Assembly (NCBI GenBank): GCA_965198565.1
Contig: OZ240665.1
Coordinates: forward strand, 4,402,001 to 4,466,000
Length of the DNA stretch: 64,000 nucleotides
Direction of reading: 5' to 3'
Source: LMUY01 sp965198565
Lineage (GTDB): Bacteria > Pseudomonadota > Alphaproteobacteria > Acetobacterales > Acetobacteraceae
Notes under the pieces: model-generated
Database searches by the model: none
Told to the model about the DNA's origin: nothing
The model's input: only the letters and a program-made list of their open reading frames with translations
Made by a program: the position numbers and the translations under genes
In this document: positions 1 to 7,226 of the stretch, piece by piece
Position numbering within the stretch: the stretch's first letter is position 1
Layout of the letters: each line of letters begins with the position of its first letter

Positions 1-156
1 CTGCGCCGCCGGCCGCGCCACGCCCAAGAGGTCGCACAGCTCGGACAGGAACGGCTGGCAATTGGCCCGCTCCGCCCCGCCGCTGCCGCTCCAGCGCGAG
101 ACGAAGGCGGCCACGCTGTTGGCGGAGGCGTGGTCTGCGTGCTGCGGGCTTCTCAC
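1..156 (-). CDS. DNA methyltransferase, N-terminal fragment (MmeI_N-like), runs off the left edge
   Basis: The minus strand is open from GTG 156 (or GTG 114) to base 1 with no stop. It encodes motifs AAFVSRWSGSGGAERAN, FLSELCDLLGV and RPAAQ. The pattern F-V-x-R-W, ERANCQPFL and LCDLLG is typical of the N-terminal helical domain of large single-chain DNA methyltransferases of the MmeI/type IIL kind (family knowledge), proteins of roughly 900 residues or more. Only about 40-50 residues are visible, so activity, recognition domain and restriction function cannot be judged. The start is uncertain: GTG 114 is closer to the conserved block. It follows the solute-binding protein gene on the same strand by about 35 bases. 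Confidence 0.55.
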   Translation of the reverse strand, partial: MRSPQHADHASANSVAAFVSRWSGSGGAERANCQPFLSELCDLLGVARPAAQ

Positions 157-190
157 CGTTGCGACTGCAACTCAGGTCAAGGCCGCGCCG

Positions 191-1768
191 TCAGACCGGG
201 CGCACGTTCCAGAACGTCGGAAAGCCCTTCAGCACGCCGGTGATGCCGCGATAGGCGGTATTCTGGTCGAATTGCCCGAGCGGGAAGAACGGAACGTCCT
301 GCATGCACTCGGTCTGGATGTCACGGCAGATCGCCTGGCGGGCCGCCAGGTCCGGCGCATCGAACCAGGCCTGGATCAACGCCTCCCGCTTCGGGCTGGT
401 GTCCCAGCCGGGATAACCGGCCTCGCCGTTGCCGCGCAGCGCGATGTGGGTGGCCGGGTTCAGCCAGTCGCTGCCGGTCCAAGACGTGATGAAGCCGCTC
501 CAGCCGCCCTTGTCGGTCGGGCCCTTGTTGGTGCGCCGCTGCAGCATGGTGGCCCAATCGGTCGCCACCAGGTCCACGTTCATGCCGACTTTGCGCATGG
601 TGTCGGCGAACACCTCGCCCATGAGCTGCATGCTCTGATAGTCGGTGGGAACCAGCAGCACCACGCGCTCGCCGCCATAGCCGGCCGCCTTCATCGCCGC
701 CGCCGCGGCCGCCACATTGCGCGGCGGGCGCAGCGTATCCAGCCCGGCATCGCTGGCCATCGGTGTACCCGGCGTGAACACGCCCGTCGGGATGGTGTAT
801 TGCGACGGGTCGTTACCCACGACGGCCTGCATCTCGCTGGTCTGGTCCAGCGCCATCAGCAGCGCGCGGCGAATGGCCGGGTTGTTGAACGGCGCCTGCA
901 ACTGGTTGGGCCGCATCATGCCGATCGCGCCGGACGGGTCCATCACCTCCACCGTGATCGCCTCGTTGCGTTTCAGCAGTGGGCGCAAATCGGGCGTCAC
1001 CTGCTCCCACCAATCCTGCTCGTTGTCCTGCAGGGCGGCGGCGGCGGTGGCGGGGTCGGGCATGGTGGTCCACACCACACGGTCGAAATGGACGATCTTG
1101 GGGCCGGAACACCAATTCGTGGTGCCACCCTCCCGGGGCTGGTAGCGGTCGAACTTGGCATAGGCGTTGTGCGCTCCCGCCACCCGCTCGTCGGCCAGGA
1201 AGCGGAACGGACCGCTGCCGATCATCTCCGTGACCTGCGTCGCGGGGTCGGTCATGGCTAAGCGTTCCGGCATCATGGCGGGCATGTAGGCGGCTGCTTT
1301 GCCGAGCACGTCCGGCAGCAGCGGAAATGGCTTGTTCAGGCGGAACTGGATGGTGCGGTCGTCCGGCGCCGACAGCTCGTCGGTGGCGCGCATCAGCACG
1401 CCGCCAAACGAATCGCGCTTGGACCAGCGGCGGATGCTGGCGACGCAATCCCGCGCCGTGACCGCTTGGCCATCATGCCAGGTCAGCCCGGTCCGCAGCG
1501 TCAGCCGCCACAGCTTGCCGTCCGCCGCCGTGGTGTGGCCGGACAGCATCTGCGGCGAAGGCGTGTAGCTTGTGTCACAGCCATACAGCGTGTCGAACAC
1601 CATCTGGCCGTGGTTGCGGGTGACGTTGGCCGTGGTCCAGTGCGGGTCCAGGAAGGCAAGGTCGATTTGCGGGATGAAGCGCAGCGTGGTCGCTGCCGCC
1701 GCCCGCACCAGGGCCGGCCGGGCCAGGCTTGCCGCAGCCAATCCGGCCACCATTGTCCGGCGCTTCAT
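191..1768 (-). CDS. ABC transporter substrate-binding protein, peptide/nickel type (SBP_bac_5)
   Basis: Predicted periplasmic ligand-binding component of an oligopeptide/dipeptide-type ABC importer, 525 residues, the usual length. The N-terminus KRRTMVAGLAAASLARPALVRA is a signal peptide with a twin-arginine-like RR pair. Family features visible are LDPHWTTANVTRNHGQMVFD, LTWHDGQAVTARDCVASIRR, a GSGPFRF block near residue 190, NNPAIRRALLMALDQ near 300, and a C-terminal domain with GWSGFITSWTGSDW. No permease or ATPase genes lie nearby, so it is either an orphan receptor or its transporter genes are elsewhere. The ligand cannot be read from sequence. It is 18 bases downstream of the GMC oxidoreductase gene and probably cotranscribed with it. 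Confidence 0.88.
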   Translation of the reverse strand: MKRRTMVAGLAAASLARPALVRAAAATTLRFIPQIDLAFLDPHWTTANVTRNHGQMVFDTLYGCDTSYTPSPQMLSGHTTAADGKLWRLTLRTGLTWHDGQAVTARDCVASIRRWSKRDSFGGVLMRATDELSAPDDRTIQFRLNKPFPLLPDVLGKAAAYMPAMMPERLAMTDPATQVTEMIGSGPFRFLADERVAGAHNAYAKFDRYQPREGGTTNWCSGPKIVHFDRVVWTTMPDPATAAAALQDNEQDWWEQVTPDLRPLLKRNEAITVEVMDPSGAIGMMRPNQLQAPFNNPAIRRALLMALDQTSEMQAVVGNDPSQYTIPTGVFTPGTPMASDAGLDTLRPPRNVAAAAAAMKAAGYGGERVVLLVPTDYQSMQLMGEVFADTMRKVGMNVDLVATDWATMLQRRTNKGPTDKGGWSGFITSWTGSDWLNPATHIALRGNGEAGYPGWDTSPKREALIQAWFDAPDLAARQAICRDIQTECMQDVPFFPLGQFDQNTAYRGITGVLKGFPTFWNVRPV

Positions 1769-1786
1769 ACCATGTTCCTTTCCACT

Positions 1787-3364
1787 TCAGCCAAGCCGGC
1801 CGCGCAACACGTCCGCCATCCGTTCAGCGATCGCGACAGTCGTGAGATGGGTGTTGGCGCGCGGCACTTCCGGCATCACGGAGGCGTCCACCACGCGCAG
1901 GCCGCTGCAGCCGATCACGCGGCAGGCGGTGTCCACGACGGCGCTCGGGTCGTCCGCGGCGCCCATCCGGCAGGTGCCGCTGGCGTGCTGCGCGTCGGAG
2001 CATTCGCGCAACAGCCAGTCGTCCAGCGTGGCGTCATCCCATGCCTCGGTGATCGGCACGCCGGAGATGCCGTAGTCCGCCCGTTCGGCCACCGCCTCCA
2101 GCGCCGGGTGCAGGCATATGTCGCGCAGCCGCCGCGCGCCGTCGCGCAGGCGGATCAGGTCGCGTTCGTCGGACAGCATGTTCTCCTCGACCGCCGGGTC
2201 GATGGCAGGGTCCTGGGTGGTGATGCGCACGTGGCCCTGGCTGAACGCCTGGTAGACCGAGACGGCGATGCGCCCAAAGGCGACGTCAGGGCCGGACTTG
2301 GTCAGCAGGCTGCCAGCCAAGTTGCCGGCGATCATGATCATGTCGTTGCCGCCGGCGCCGGCCAGGCCCGAGCTGTAGCGCAGGCAGCAATTTGTGTGAC
2401 GGTGCATCAGCGTGTCCACCCGCGCATGGGGCCGCAGATGCAGCAGCGCGCCCATGATCGGGTGGTCCAGCAGGTTCTCGCCCACCGGCCGGTCGGCCAC
2501 AACGGAGATGCCGAGGCCGCGCAGCAGCGCCGCCGGGCCGATGCCGGAACGCTGCAGCAGCGCGGGCGAATGGATGGCGCCGGCGCACAGGATCACGTCG
2601 CGCAGCGCGCGCGGTGCGTGCTGCTGGCCGCCGACCTGCACGCGCACGCCCGATGCATGGGGACGGTTGCCCTCCATCTGCAACGCCATGACCAGGGCGC
2701 CGCCGACGATCTCCAGGTTCGCGCGCCCTCGTGCCGGCTCCAGGTAGCCGTCATTGGTGGAGACCCGGCGGCCGGCGATGCTGTTGATGGCGTAGGGCGA
2801 GGCGCCGGTGCCCTCGGGTGCGTTGTGGTCCTCGCACCAGCCATAGCCAAGTTCGACGGCGGCGTCGCGCAGGGCGCAGTCCACGCTGCCCCAAGCCTCG
2901 GGCGGGGCGCGATAGACCGGGATCGGCCCGGCGTTCCCGTGATAGGGGGCGCTGCCGAAGTTCATGTCGGTTTCCAGCCGGCAGAAATACGGCAGCATGC
3001 CCGCCCAGTCCCAACCCGTGCATCCGGCGGCGGCCCAGCGATCGAAATCATCGGGCATGCCGCGGATGGCGATCTGCCCATTGATGGTGGAACTGCCGCC
3101 CATGGCGCGGCCGCGCCAGAGCAGCCTCGGGTCCTGCCTGGTGGTGCGCCGGGCCAGCAGGCTTGGCCAGCGGAAATCATCATCCCCGATGGCACGCATC
3201 GGATTTGGGATGCTGATGTGCTCCGGAGTCTCGGCCGAGCGCATGTCTCGCCCGGCTTCCAGCAGCAGCACGCTGGTGCCCCGATCCTCGCTGAGCCGCG
3301 CCGCCAGCGTGGCCCCGGCCGACCCGGCGCCGACGATGATATAGTCGTATTCCGCTCGCATCAT
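1787..3364 (-). CDS. GMC family FAD-dependent oxidoreductase (choline/alcohol dehydrogenase-like)
   Basis: FAD flavoprotein of the glucose-methanol-choline family, 525 residues. The N-terminal Rossmann signature YIIVGAGSAGATLAARLSE is followed by LLLEAG. GMC signature 1 is RGRAMGGSSTINGQIAIRG near residues 84-102, and signature 2 is CAGAIHSPALLQRSGIGP near residue 260. The C-terminal domain has SDAQHASGTCRMG and ANTHLT, supplying the catalytic His and the His/Asn partner. The reaction is probably oxidation of an alcohol group with transfer to quinone or another acceptor, but the substrate is unknown. Two adjacent Met codons leave the exact start ambiguous by one residue. A solute-binding protein follows immediately, suggesting uptake and oxidation of a shared compound (inference). 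Confidence 0.9.
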   Translation of the reverse strand: MMRAEYDYIIVGAGSAGATLAARLSEDRGTSVLLLEAGRDMRSAETPEHISIPNPMRAIGDDDFRWPSLLARRTTRQDPRLLWRGRAMGGSSTINGQIAIRGMPDDFDRWAAAGCTGWDWAGMLPYFCRLETDMNFGSAPYHGNAGPIPVYRAPPEAWGSVDCALRDAAVELGYGWCEDHNAPEGTGASPYAINSIAGRRVSTNDGYLEPARGRANLEIVGGALVMALQMEGNRPHASGVRVQVGGQQHAPRALRDVILCAGAIHSPALLQRSGIGPAALLRGLGISVVADRPVGENLLDHPIMGALLHLRPHARVDTLMHRHTNCCLRYSSGLAGAGGNDMIMIAGNLAGSLLTKSGPDVAFGRIAVSVYQAFSQGHVRITTQDPAIDPAVEENMLSDERDLIRLRDGARRLRDICLHPALEAVAERADYGISGVPITEAWDDATLDDWLLRECSDAQHASGTCRMGAADDPSAVVDTACRVIGCSGLRVVDASVMPEVPRANTHLTTVAIAERMADVLRGRLG

Positions 3365-3670
3365 CGGTCACACCGCCTCGGCCGTTCGATCATACACACG
3401 GGTGCGGGCGGTGCGAACGAGACGGCGTACGCGCGAGTGGGGGAACTCTAGGATGCTCCTTCTCGCCGAGCTGTCCGTTGCGCATCGCCTGGTCGATCGC
3501 GTCGTCTCGCCCAGCCGCTCGGCAAGCTGGGTGCCGCGCTGCATCAGGACGTTGCGTGGCTGGGACACCGGTCAGCTCCATTTGTCGGCGAATTGTTCTA
3601 GGGGCTCGACGGCGCGCGGTCTATGGGGCGCCTCATTGCAGCCGCAGTTCCAGCCGCTTGCTTAGCAGCA
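3365..3670. other. Intergenic stretch without a supported gene
   Basis: About 300 bases separate the GMC gene start from the end of the degraded module copy. Short frames occur on both strands, but none has a recognisable domain, a convincing ribosome site or codon use that stands out from antisense shadow. The promoter of the GMC and solute-binding genes should lie here. No palindromic repeat of the common local type is present. Confidence 0.5.
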
Positions 3671-4189
3671 TCATCGGAACAGCAGCGCGAAGTAGCTGCG
3701 CCGCGGCTCGAGGAAGCCTGGGGGATAGCTGCCGGTAACACGGCTCATGCTCAGCGGCATGCGAGGACGTGCGAGCTTCTCCTCGTACTCTTCCTCCTGT
3801 TTTTCTTCTTCCTTTTCTTCCTCGCTTCCTACCTCCGCGACTTGCTGGATCGGCGACTGGCCTGCTGTCCCCGACGCACGATCACCGCCGACCCGCACCG
3901 CCGCACGCGCTCACCGAATCTCGTCCTACATCGCGGCGTCCGACGCCGCGAACCGCTCCGTCACCCGCCGGCCATCGCCGGGCTGGTAGATCTCGCTCGT
4001 GCCCGGCGCAAAGCCATTCGGCAACAAGTCGATCGGGAACTCCGGCTCGCCATCGCGCCCGGCAGGCCAGTCGCGGCCCTTCGCGTCCTGCGGCCAAAAA
4101 CCGCCGTTCACCGTCAGCTTGCCCGACCAAGGCAACGTCATCGAAAAGGGAATGCGGATTTCGTCGGAATACCGGGGCTCTTCACCCAA
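3671..4189 (-). pseudogene. Degraded copy A of the DEPRYSDE-module toxin family (two in-frame stops)
   Basis: From TTG 4189, behind an AGGAG ribosome site, the frame reads GEEPRYSDEIRIPFSMTLP and follows copy B (4985-5959) almost residue for residue. It is broken by TAG at 3926-3928, where copy B has TGG for Trp88, and again by TGA at 3911-3913, where copy B has CGG for Arg. Beyond the stops, homology continues through the Glu/Lys-rich segment to RPRMPLSMSRVTG. It then diverges into SYPPGFLEPRRSYFALLFR and a stop, so copy A has no toxin-like tip. The DNA similarity to copy B spans roughly 470 bases, indicating duplication followed by decay. A translated product would be only 87 residues. It follows the pentapeptide gene by about 30 bases. 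Confidence 0.8.
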
Positions 4190-4203
4190 GCGCGGCTCCT
4201 GCT
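3733..4203 (-). repeat. Direct repeat of about 470 bp shared with 5501-5974 (module DNA, copy A unit)
   Basis: This is the partner of the 5501-5974 repeat in the same orientation, about 1.3 kb away. It carries the two nonsense changes that inactivate copy A. Recombination between the two units would delete the immunity gene, the pentapeptide gene and the toxin tip. Confidence 0.85.
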
Positions 4204-4220
4204 TCAGCGCAGAGCCAGCG

Positions 4221-4577
4221 TTATGGGTCCCGATCGATTGTGCTTCCGAAGGTTGCGCGATCAAGCGACGCGCCCTCGAAGTTCACGTTTACAAGGGAAG
4301 CGCCGGTCATGTCTGCGTCGCGCAGGTAAGCGCCGCGCAAGTCTGCTCCGTCCAGAACGGCGCCACGCAGCGTCACTCCCAACATGCTGGCCCGGCGCAA
4401 GTTTGCAGATGTCAAGACTGCACCCGAAAAGTTCGCATAGTCGAGATTGGCCTTGACCAGTTGCGCTCCCGAGAGGTTCACATCGGTGAAATCGGACGCG
4501 GCTAAGTGACCGGATGACAGATCGGTATTGGTGAGGATCGCGTGTCTGAAGCAGCTTGCCGGATACAACCTTATCAC
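4221..4577 (-). CDS. Pentapeptide-repeat protein
   Basis: A 118-residue protein from a GTG start (GAGG lies about eight bases upstream). It is built almost entirely of A(D/N)LXX-type repeats, for example ANLRRASMLG, GADLRGAYLRDADMTGAS and VNFEGASLDRATFG. Such repeats fold as a right-handed quadrilateral beta helix and commonly mediate protein contacts or mimic DNA (family knowledge). The protein has no signal peptide or other domain. The frame stays open upstream for about 20 more codons without a better start, so it might be a truncated remnant of a longer protein. It lies between the immunity gene (ends 4660) and pseudogene copy A on the same strand, so it belongs to the toxin island. A role as immunity or accessory factor is possible but not shown. 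Confidence 0.7.
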   Translation of the reverse strand: MIRLYPASCFRHAILTNTDLSSGHLAASDFTDVNLSGAQLVKANLDYANFSGAVLTSANLRRASMLGVTLRGAVLDGADLRGAYLRDADMTGASLVNVNFEGASLDRATFGSTIDRDP

Positions 4578-4659
4578 CCCAGCCTCGACTGATCCCTTCG
4601 GATTTTCGAGTGCAGAATAAGAAAAAAACTCTTTGGTTTACCAACGCGATAGCTGCGCG

Positions 4660-4980
4660 CTACAACCCCAGAGCCGCGAGGCGATCCAGCGCTCGGGGAA
4701 TTTCCTCAACCTCATAGGTCAAATAGCTTCGTAACTCGTCCAGCTTCCCGTGCGGATAGTTTGAAAGATTGTTCAAAGAGCCCACCACGGCGCAAACAAA
4801 CTCTTCCGCGCCAACTGTGACTTGCGGCCAACACTCTGAGACGTGCGCAACCGTCGCACGATCGACGCCGATGAGGGTTTCAAACTCCCACTCGGGAAAA
4901 AACGATCCTTCCACGGTCGCTCGCAGGCACTCACTTACGAGCTTTATATCATCTTTGGACAAGCGATCGTATTGCCACAT
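4660..4980 (-). CDS. Candidate immunity protein for the adjacent chimeric toxin
   Basis: A small acidic protein of 106 residues starting MWQYDRLSKDDIKLVSECL, with FFPEWEFETLIGVDR, a Trp-Pro near residue 51, SLNNLSNYPHGKLDEL, and an end of helical Glu/Leu character. This matches what I recall of short immunity proteins next to CdiA or other polymorphic toxins with H...KH RNase-like tips. It starts only four bases after the toxin stop on the same strand, the classical toxin-then-immunity arrangement, which implies cotranscription. It has no signal peptide, so it would protect the cytoplasm. The DNA is visibly less GC-rich than the flanks. The pairing is inferred from position and size, and no binding evidence exists. 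Confidence 0.7.
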   Translation of the reverse strand: MWQYDRLSKDDIKLVSECLRATVEGSFFPEWEFETLIGVDRATVAHVSECWPQVTVGAEEFVCAVVGSLNNLSNYPHGKLDELRSYLTYEVEEIPRALDRLAALGL

Positions 4981-4984
4981 GATC

Positions 4985-5959
4985 TTACCGTAGGTTCTTT
5001 AGAGTTTTAGCGGCGTCTATCGGGCGGAACGCAGTGCCGCCATCGGGTGCCCCTGGGTTTCGAATCACTAGAGTTCCAGTTAAAGAATCAAAAAAGTACT
5101 CTCTTCCTTGCAGCAGAGGACCCGACTGAGTGGGATTATTCATTAACTCCTCCAGGAGCCCGGCAAACTGTTGCCTAGTTCGAATACTCAATCCAGAGAA
5201 TTCGGCAGCCCCCTGCGGATTTCCTGTCCCAAGAACGTGCTTGTCAAACGCGTGTCCTCCGGCAATTTCCTGCGCACTGAGTTGATTTTTCAATCTTACG
5301 GCAGCAAGGGCGCTCACGGCAGTCTCTCCCGCCGCAGCCGACCTAGCACCGCTTGCAGGCGCGCCTTCCTCACTCGGCACCGGAGCGCCCGGATGGTTGA
5401 GAGCCGACAGCGCGGGCTCATCCTCCCGTAAGATGGCGGCGCCTCCCAAGCGGGGTATCCGCACGAGGTCCCCGGGTGGCGTCGAGTCGCTCGGCGCCCC
5501 GGTAACACGGCTCGTGCTCAGCGGCATGCGAGGACGTGCGAGCTTCTCCTCGTACTCTTCCTCCTGTTTTTCTTCTGCCTTTTCTTCCTCGCTTCCTACC
5601 TCCGCGACTTGCTGGATCGGCGACGACTGGCCTGCTGTCCCCGACGCACGATCACCGCCGACCCGGACCGCCGCACGCGCCCGCCGAACCTCGTCCCACA
5701 TCGCTGCGTCCGACGCCGCGAATCGCTCCGTCACCCGCCGGCCATCGCCGGGCTCGTAGATCTCGCTCGTGCCCGGCGCAAAGCCCTTCGGCAACAAGTC
5801 GATCGGGAACTCCGGCTCGCCATCGCGCCCGGCAGGCCAGTCGCGGCCCTTCGCGTCCTGCGGCCAAAAACCGCCGTTCGCCGTCAGCTTGCCCGACCAA
5901 GGCAACGTCATCGAAAAGGGAATGCGAATTTCGTCGGAATACCGAGGCTCGTCCGCCAA
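4985..5959 (-). CDS. Chimeric polymorphic-toxin-like protein, copy B (DEPRYSDE module plus H-x3-KH C-terminal domain)
   Basis: A 324-residue protein with a TTG start preceded by AGGAG. Residues 1-57 are the module shared with copies A and C. Residues 58-154 are shared with copy A only and include a Glu/Lys-rich probable coiled coil near 122-140. Residues 155-225 form a variable Pro/Ala-rich linker. From about 226 a compact C-terminal domain carries GGHAFDKHV (His236, Lys240, His241), SIRTRQQFAGLLEELM, GREYFFDSLTGTLVIRNP and DGGTAFRP. This His/Lys-His plus Thr layout resembles BECR-fold/EndoU-like RNase tips of contact-dependent toxins (inference). Base composition falls in the last third, as expected of an exchanged tip. 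There is no signal peptide, membrane segment, PAAR, WXG or LXG element, so the export route is unknown. The immunity gene follows by four bases. Confidence 0.72.
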   Translation of the reverse strand: MADEPRYSDEIRIPFSMTLPWSGKLTANGGFWPQDAKGRDWPAGRDGEPEFPIDLLPKGFAPGTSEIYEPGDGRRVTERFAASDAAMWDEVRRARAAVRVGGDRASGTAGQSSPIQQVAEVGSEEEKAEEKQEEEYEEKLARPRMPLSTSRVTGAPSDSTPPGDLVRIPRLGGAAILREDEPALSALNHPGAPVPSEEGAPASGARSAAAGETAVSALAAVRLKNQLSAQEIAGGHAFDKHVLGTGNPQGAAEFSGLSIRTRQQFAGLLEELMNNPTQSGPLLQGREYFFDSLTGTLVIRNPGAPDGGTAFRPIDAAKTLKNLR

Positions 5960-5974
5960 AACGCGGCTCCTGCT
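5501..5974 (-). repeat. Direct repeat of about 470 bp shared with 3733-4203 (module DNA, copy B unit)
   Basis: The block from GGTAACACGGCT at 5501 to the GCGGCTCCTGCT region near 5970 is nearly identical to 3733-4203 in the same orientation. The differences I see are scattered substitutions and one three-base deletion (copy A GGCGACTGG against copy B GGCGACGACTGG). It covers the toxin ribosome site, the TTG start and codons for residues 1-154 but stops where the C-terminal tips diverge. This is the footprint of duplication with tip exchange. Confidence 0.85.
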
Positions 5975-6149
5975 CTGCGCGGCGGCCAGATTATGTCAAA
6001 CCAGCATACGGTCGCAACCATGCGAACCGGGCGGAGGATGGTGACCAAGTCGCCCTCACCCCTGCCCTCTCCCGTTAAGGACGGGAGACGAGAAGCATTC
6101 TACGGCTGCGTTGTGGCGGGGCGGCGCGTGCGGGGCGGATCGCGTGGCG

Positions 6150-7079
6150 TCAGGCGAAGTGGCTCCAGCCACGCCCAGCCAAGTCCAGCGTCTCGCCGCC
6201 GGGTCCAATGACGCGCACCCCATCGCCGGGGCCGAACTCGCCGATGCGCGTCGCTGCCACGCCTGCAGGCGGCGCCACACCGGCGGGAGCGGCCAGCAGC
6301 AGCTCGTAATCGTCGCCGCCCACCCAGGCCCGCTCGCGCCATTCCGGCCCGGCGGAAGCGGCCGGCGCCGACAGCGGGATGGCCGCCGCCTGCACCACCG
6401 CCGACACGCCGCTCGCCCGGCAGATATGGCCCAAGTCCTGGAACAACCCGTCCGACACGTCCATCGCCGCCCGCGCCCAGCCGGCCAGCGGCAGCCCCAA
6501 GCGCGGCGTCGGCAGGTCATAGCGCTCCTGCAGAGAGCCGCCCGGGTCCGCCAGCTCGCCGCGCGCCGCGGCCAGGCCCAGCACGCCGTCGCCGATCGTG
6601 CCCGTCACCCACAGCCAGTCCCCCGCCCGCGCGCCGGACCGCAGCAACGCCGCCCCCGGCGCCACGTGCCCGATCGCGGTGAGCGAGAGGTTGAGCGGGC
6701 CCGGCGTCTCGGTGGTGTCGCCGCCGAGCAGCGTGATGTCGTAGGCCTCCTGGTCCAGCTTCAGCCCAGCGGCGAAACCGGCGAACCAGGCGTCGTCCAG
6801 GGTGCGGGGCGCCGAGAGGGTGAGCAGGTAGCCGAACGGCGTCGCCGCCATCGCCGCCAGGTCCGACAGGTTCACCCGCAGCAGCTTGCGCGCCACCAGC
6901 CCCGGCGCGGTGCCGGGCAGGAAGTGCACGCCCTCCACCATGGCGTCCGCCGTGATCACCAGCTCGCGGCCGGGGGGTGGGGCGAACACCGCGGCATCGT
7001 CGGTCAGCCCCAGGGAGCCGGCGCCGGCGAGGGGGCGGAAGTGGCGGGCGATGCGGTCGAATTCGGGCGGCAACGTCAT
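6150..7079 (-). CDS. thiL: Thiamine-monophosphate kinase
   Basis: Phosphorylates thiamine monophosphate to thiamine pyrophosphate with ATP, the last step of thiamine synthesis, in the cytoplasm. The length of 309 residues is normal. AIRS-like fold features are visible: LTDDAAVF, VITADAMVEGVHF, RKLLRVNLSDLAAMAATP, LLGGDTTETPGPLNLSLTAIG, WVTGTIGDGVLGL, AAMDVSDGLFQDLGHIC and WVGGDDYELLLAAP. The Asp-rich ATP/Mg sites (DDA, GGDTT, DVSDG, GGDDYE) are intact. It stands alone, with REP-like repeats between it and the next gene, and no TPP riboswitch was recognised upstream. Confidence 0.95.
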   Translation of the reverse strand: MTLPPEFDRIARHFRPLAGAGSLGLTDDAAVFAPPPGRELVITADAMVEGVHFLPGTAPGLVARKLLRVNLSDLAAMAATPFGYLLTLSAPRTLDDAWFAGFAAGLKLDQEAYDITLLGGDTTETPGPLNLSLTAIGHVAPGAALLRSGARAGDWLWVTGTIGDGVLGLAAARGELADPGGSLQERYDLPTPRLGLPLAGWARAAMDVSDGLFQDLGHICRASGVSAVVQAAAIPLSAPAASAGPEWRERAWVGGDDYELLLAAPAGVAPPAGVAATRIGEFGPGDGVRVIGPGGETLDLAGRGWSHFA

Positions 7080-7100
7080 GAAGGCTCTCTCTCGCCGTTC

Positions 7101-7207
7101 TTACTCTCCCTCTCCCCATGGGCGAGGGTCAGGGTGAGGGGCCAAGGCACACTCTCATAGCATCGTGCCTCTGTCCCTCACCCAACCCTCTCCCAAAGGG
7201 AGAGGGC
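7101..7207. repeat. Pair of REP-like elements in opposite orientation
   Basis: CTCCCTCTCCCCATGGGCGAGGG with GGTGAGGGG (7106-7142) faces an inverted unit CCCTCACCCAACCCTCTCCC with AAAGGGAGAGGG (7174-7207). The pair fills the gap between thiL and the channel gene and could act as a bidirectional stem-loop. Confidence 0.7.
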
Positions 7208-7226
7208 TTTTAGAGGGAGTGGCGGG

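Noticed and set aside
1466..3451. A long plus-strand frame of 661 codons opposite the GMC oxidoreductase gene
   Set aside because: It is antisense to a full-length, well-supported enzyme; the translation is Arg/Gly/His-rich without any domain, as expected for a shadow frame in high-GC DNA.
3368..3568. A 66-codon minus-strand frame just upstream of the GMC gene
   Set aside because: No recognisable sequence, no convincing ribosome site, and overlapping alternatives are equally open.
3623..4456. A plus-strand frame of 277 codons with a run of Leu/Phe codons
   Set aside because: The hydrophobic run is the antisense of the Glu/Lys-rich coiled coil of module copy A and is not a membrane protein.
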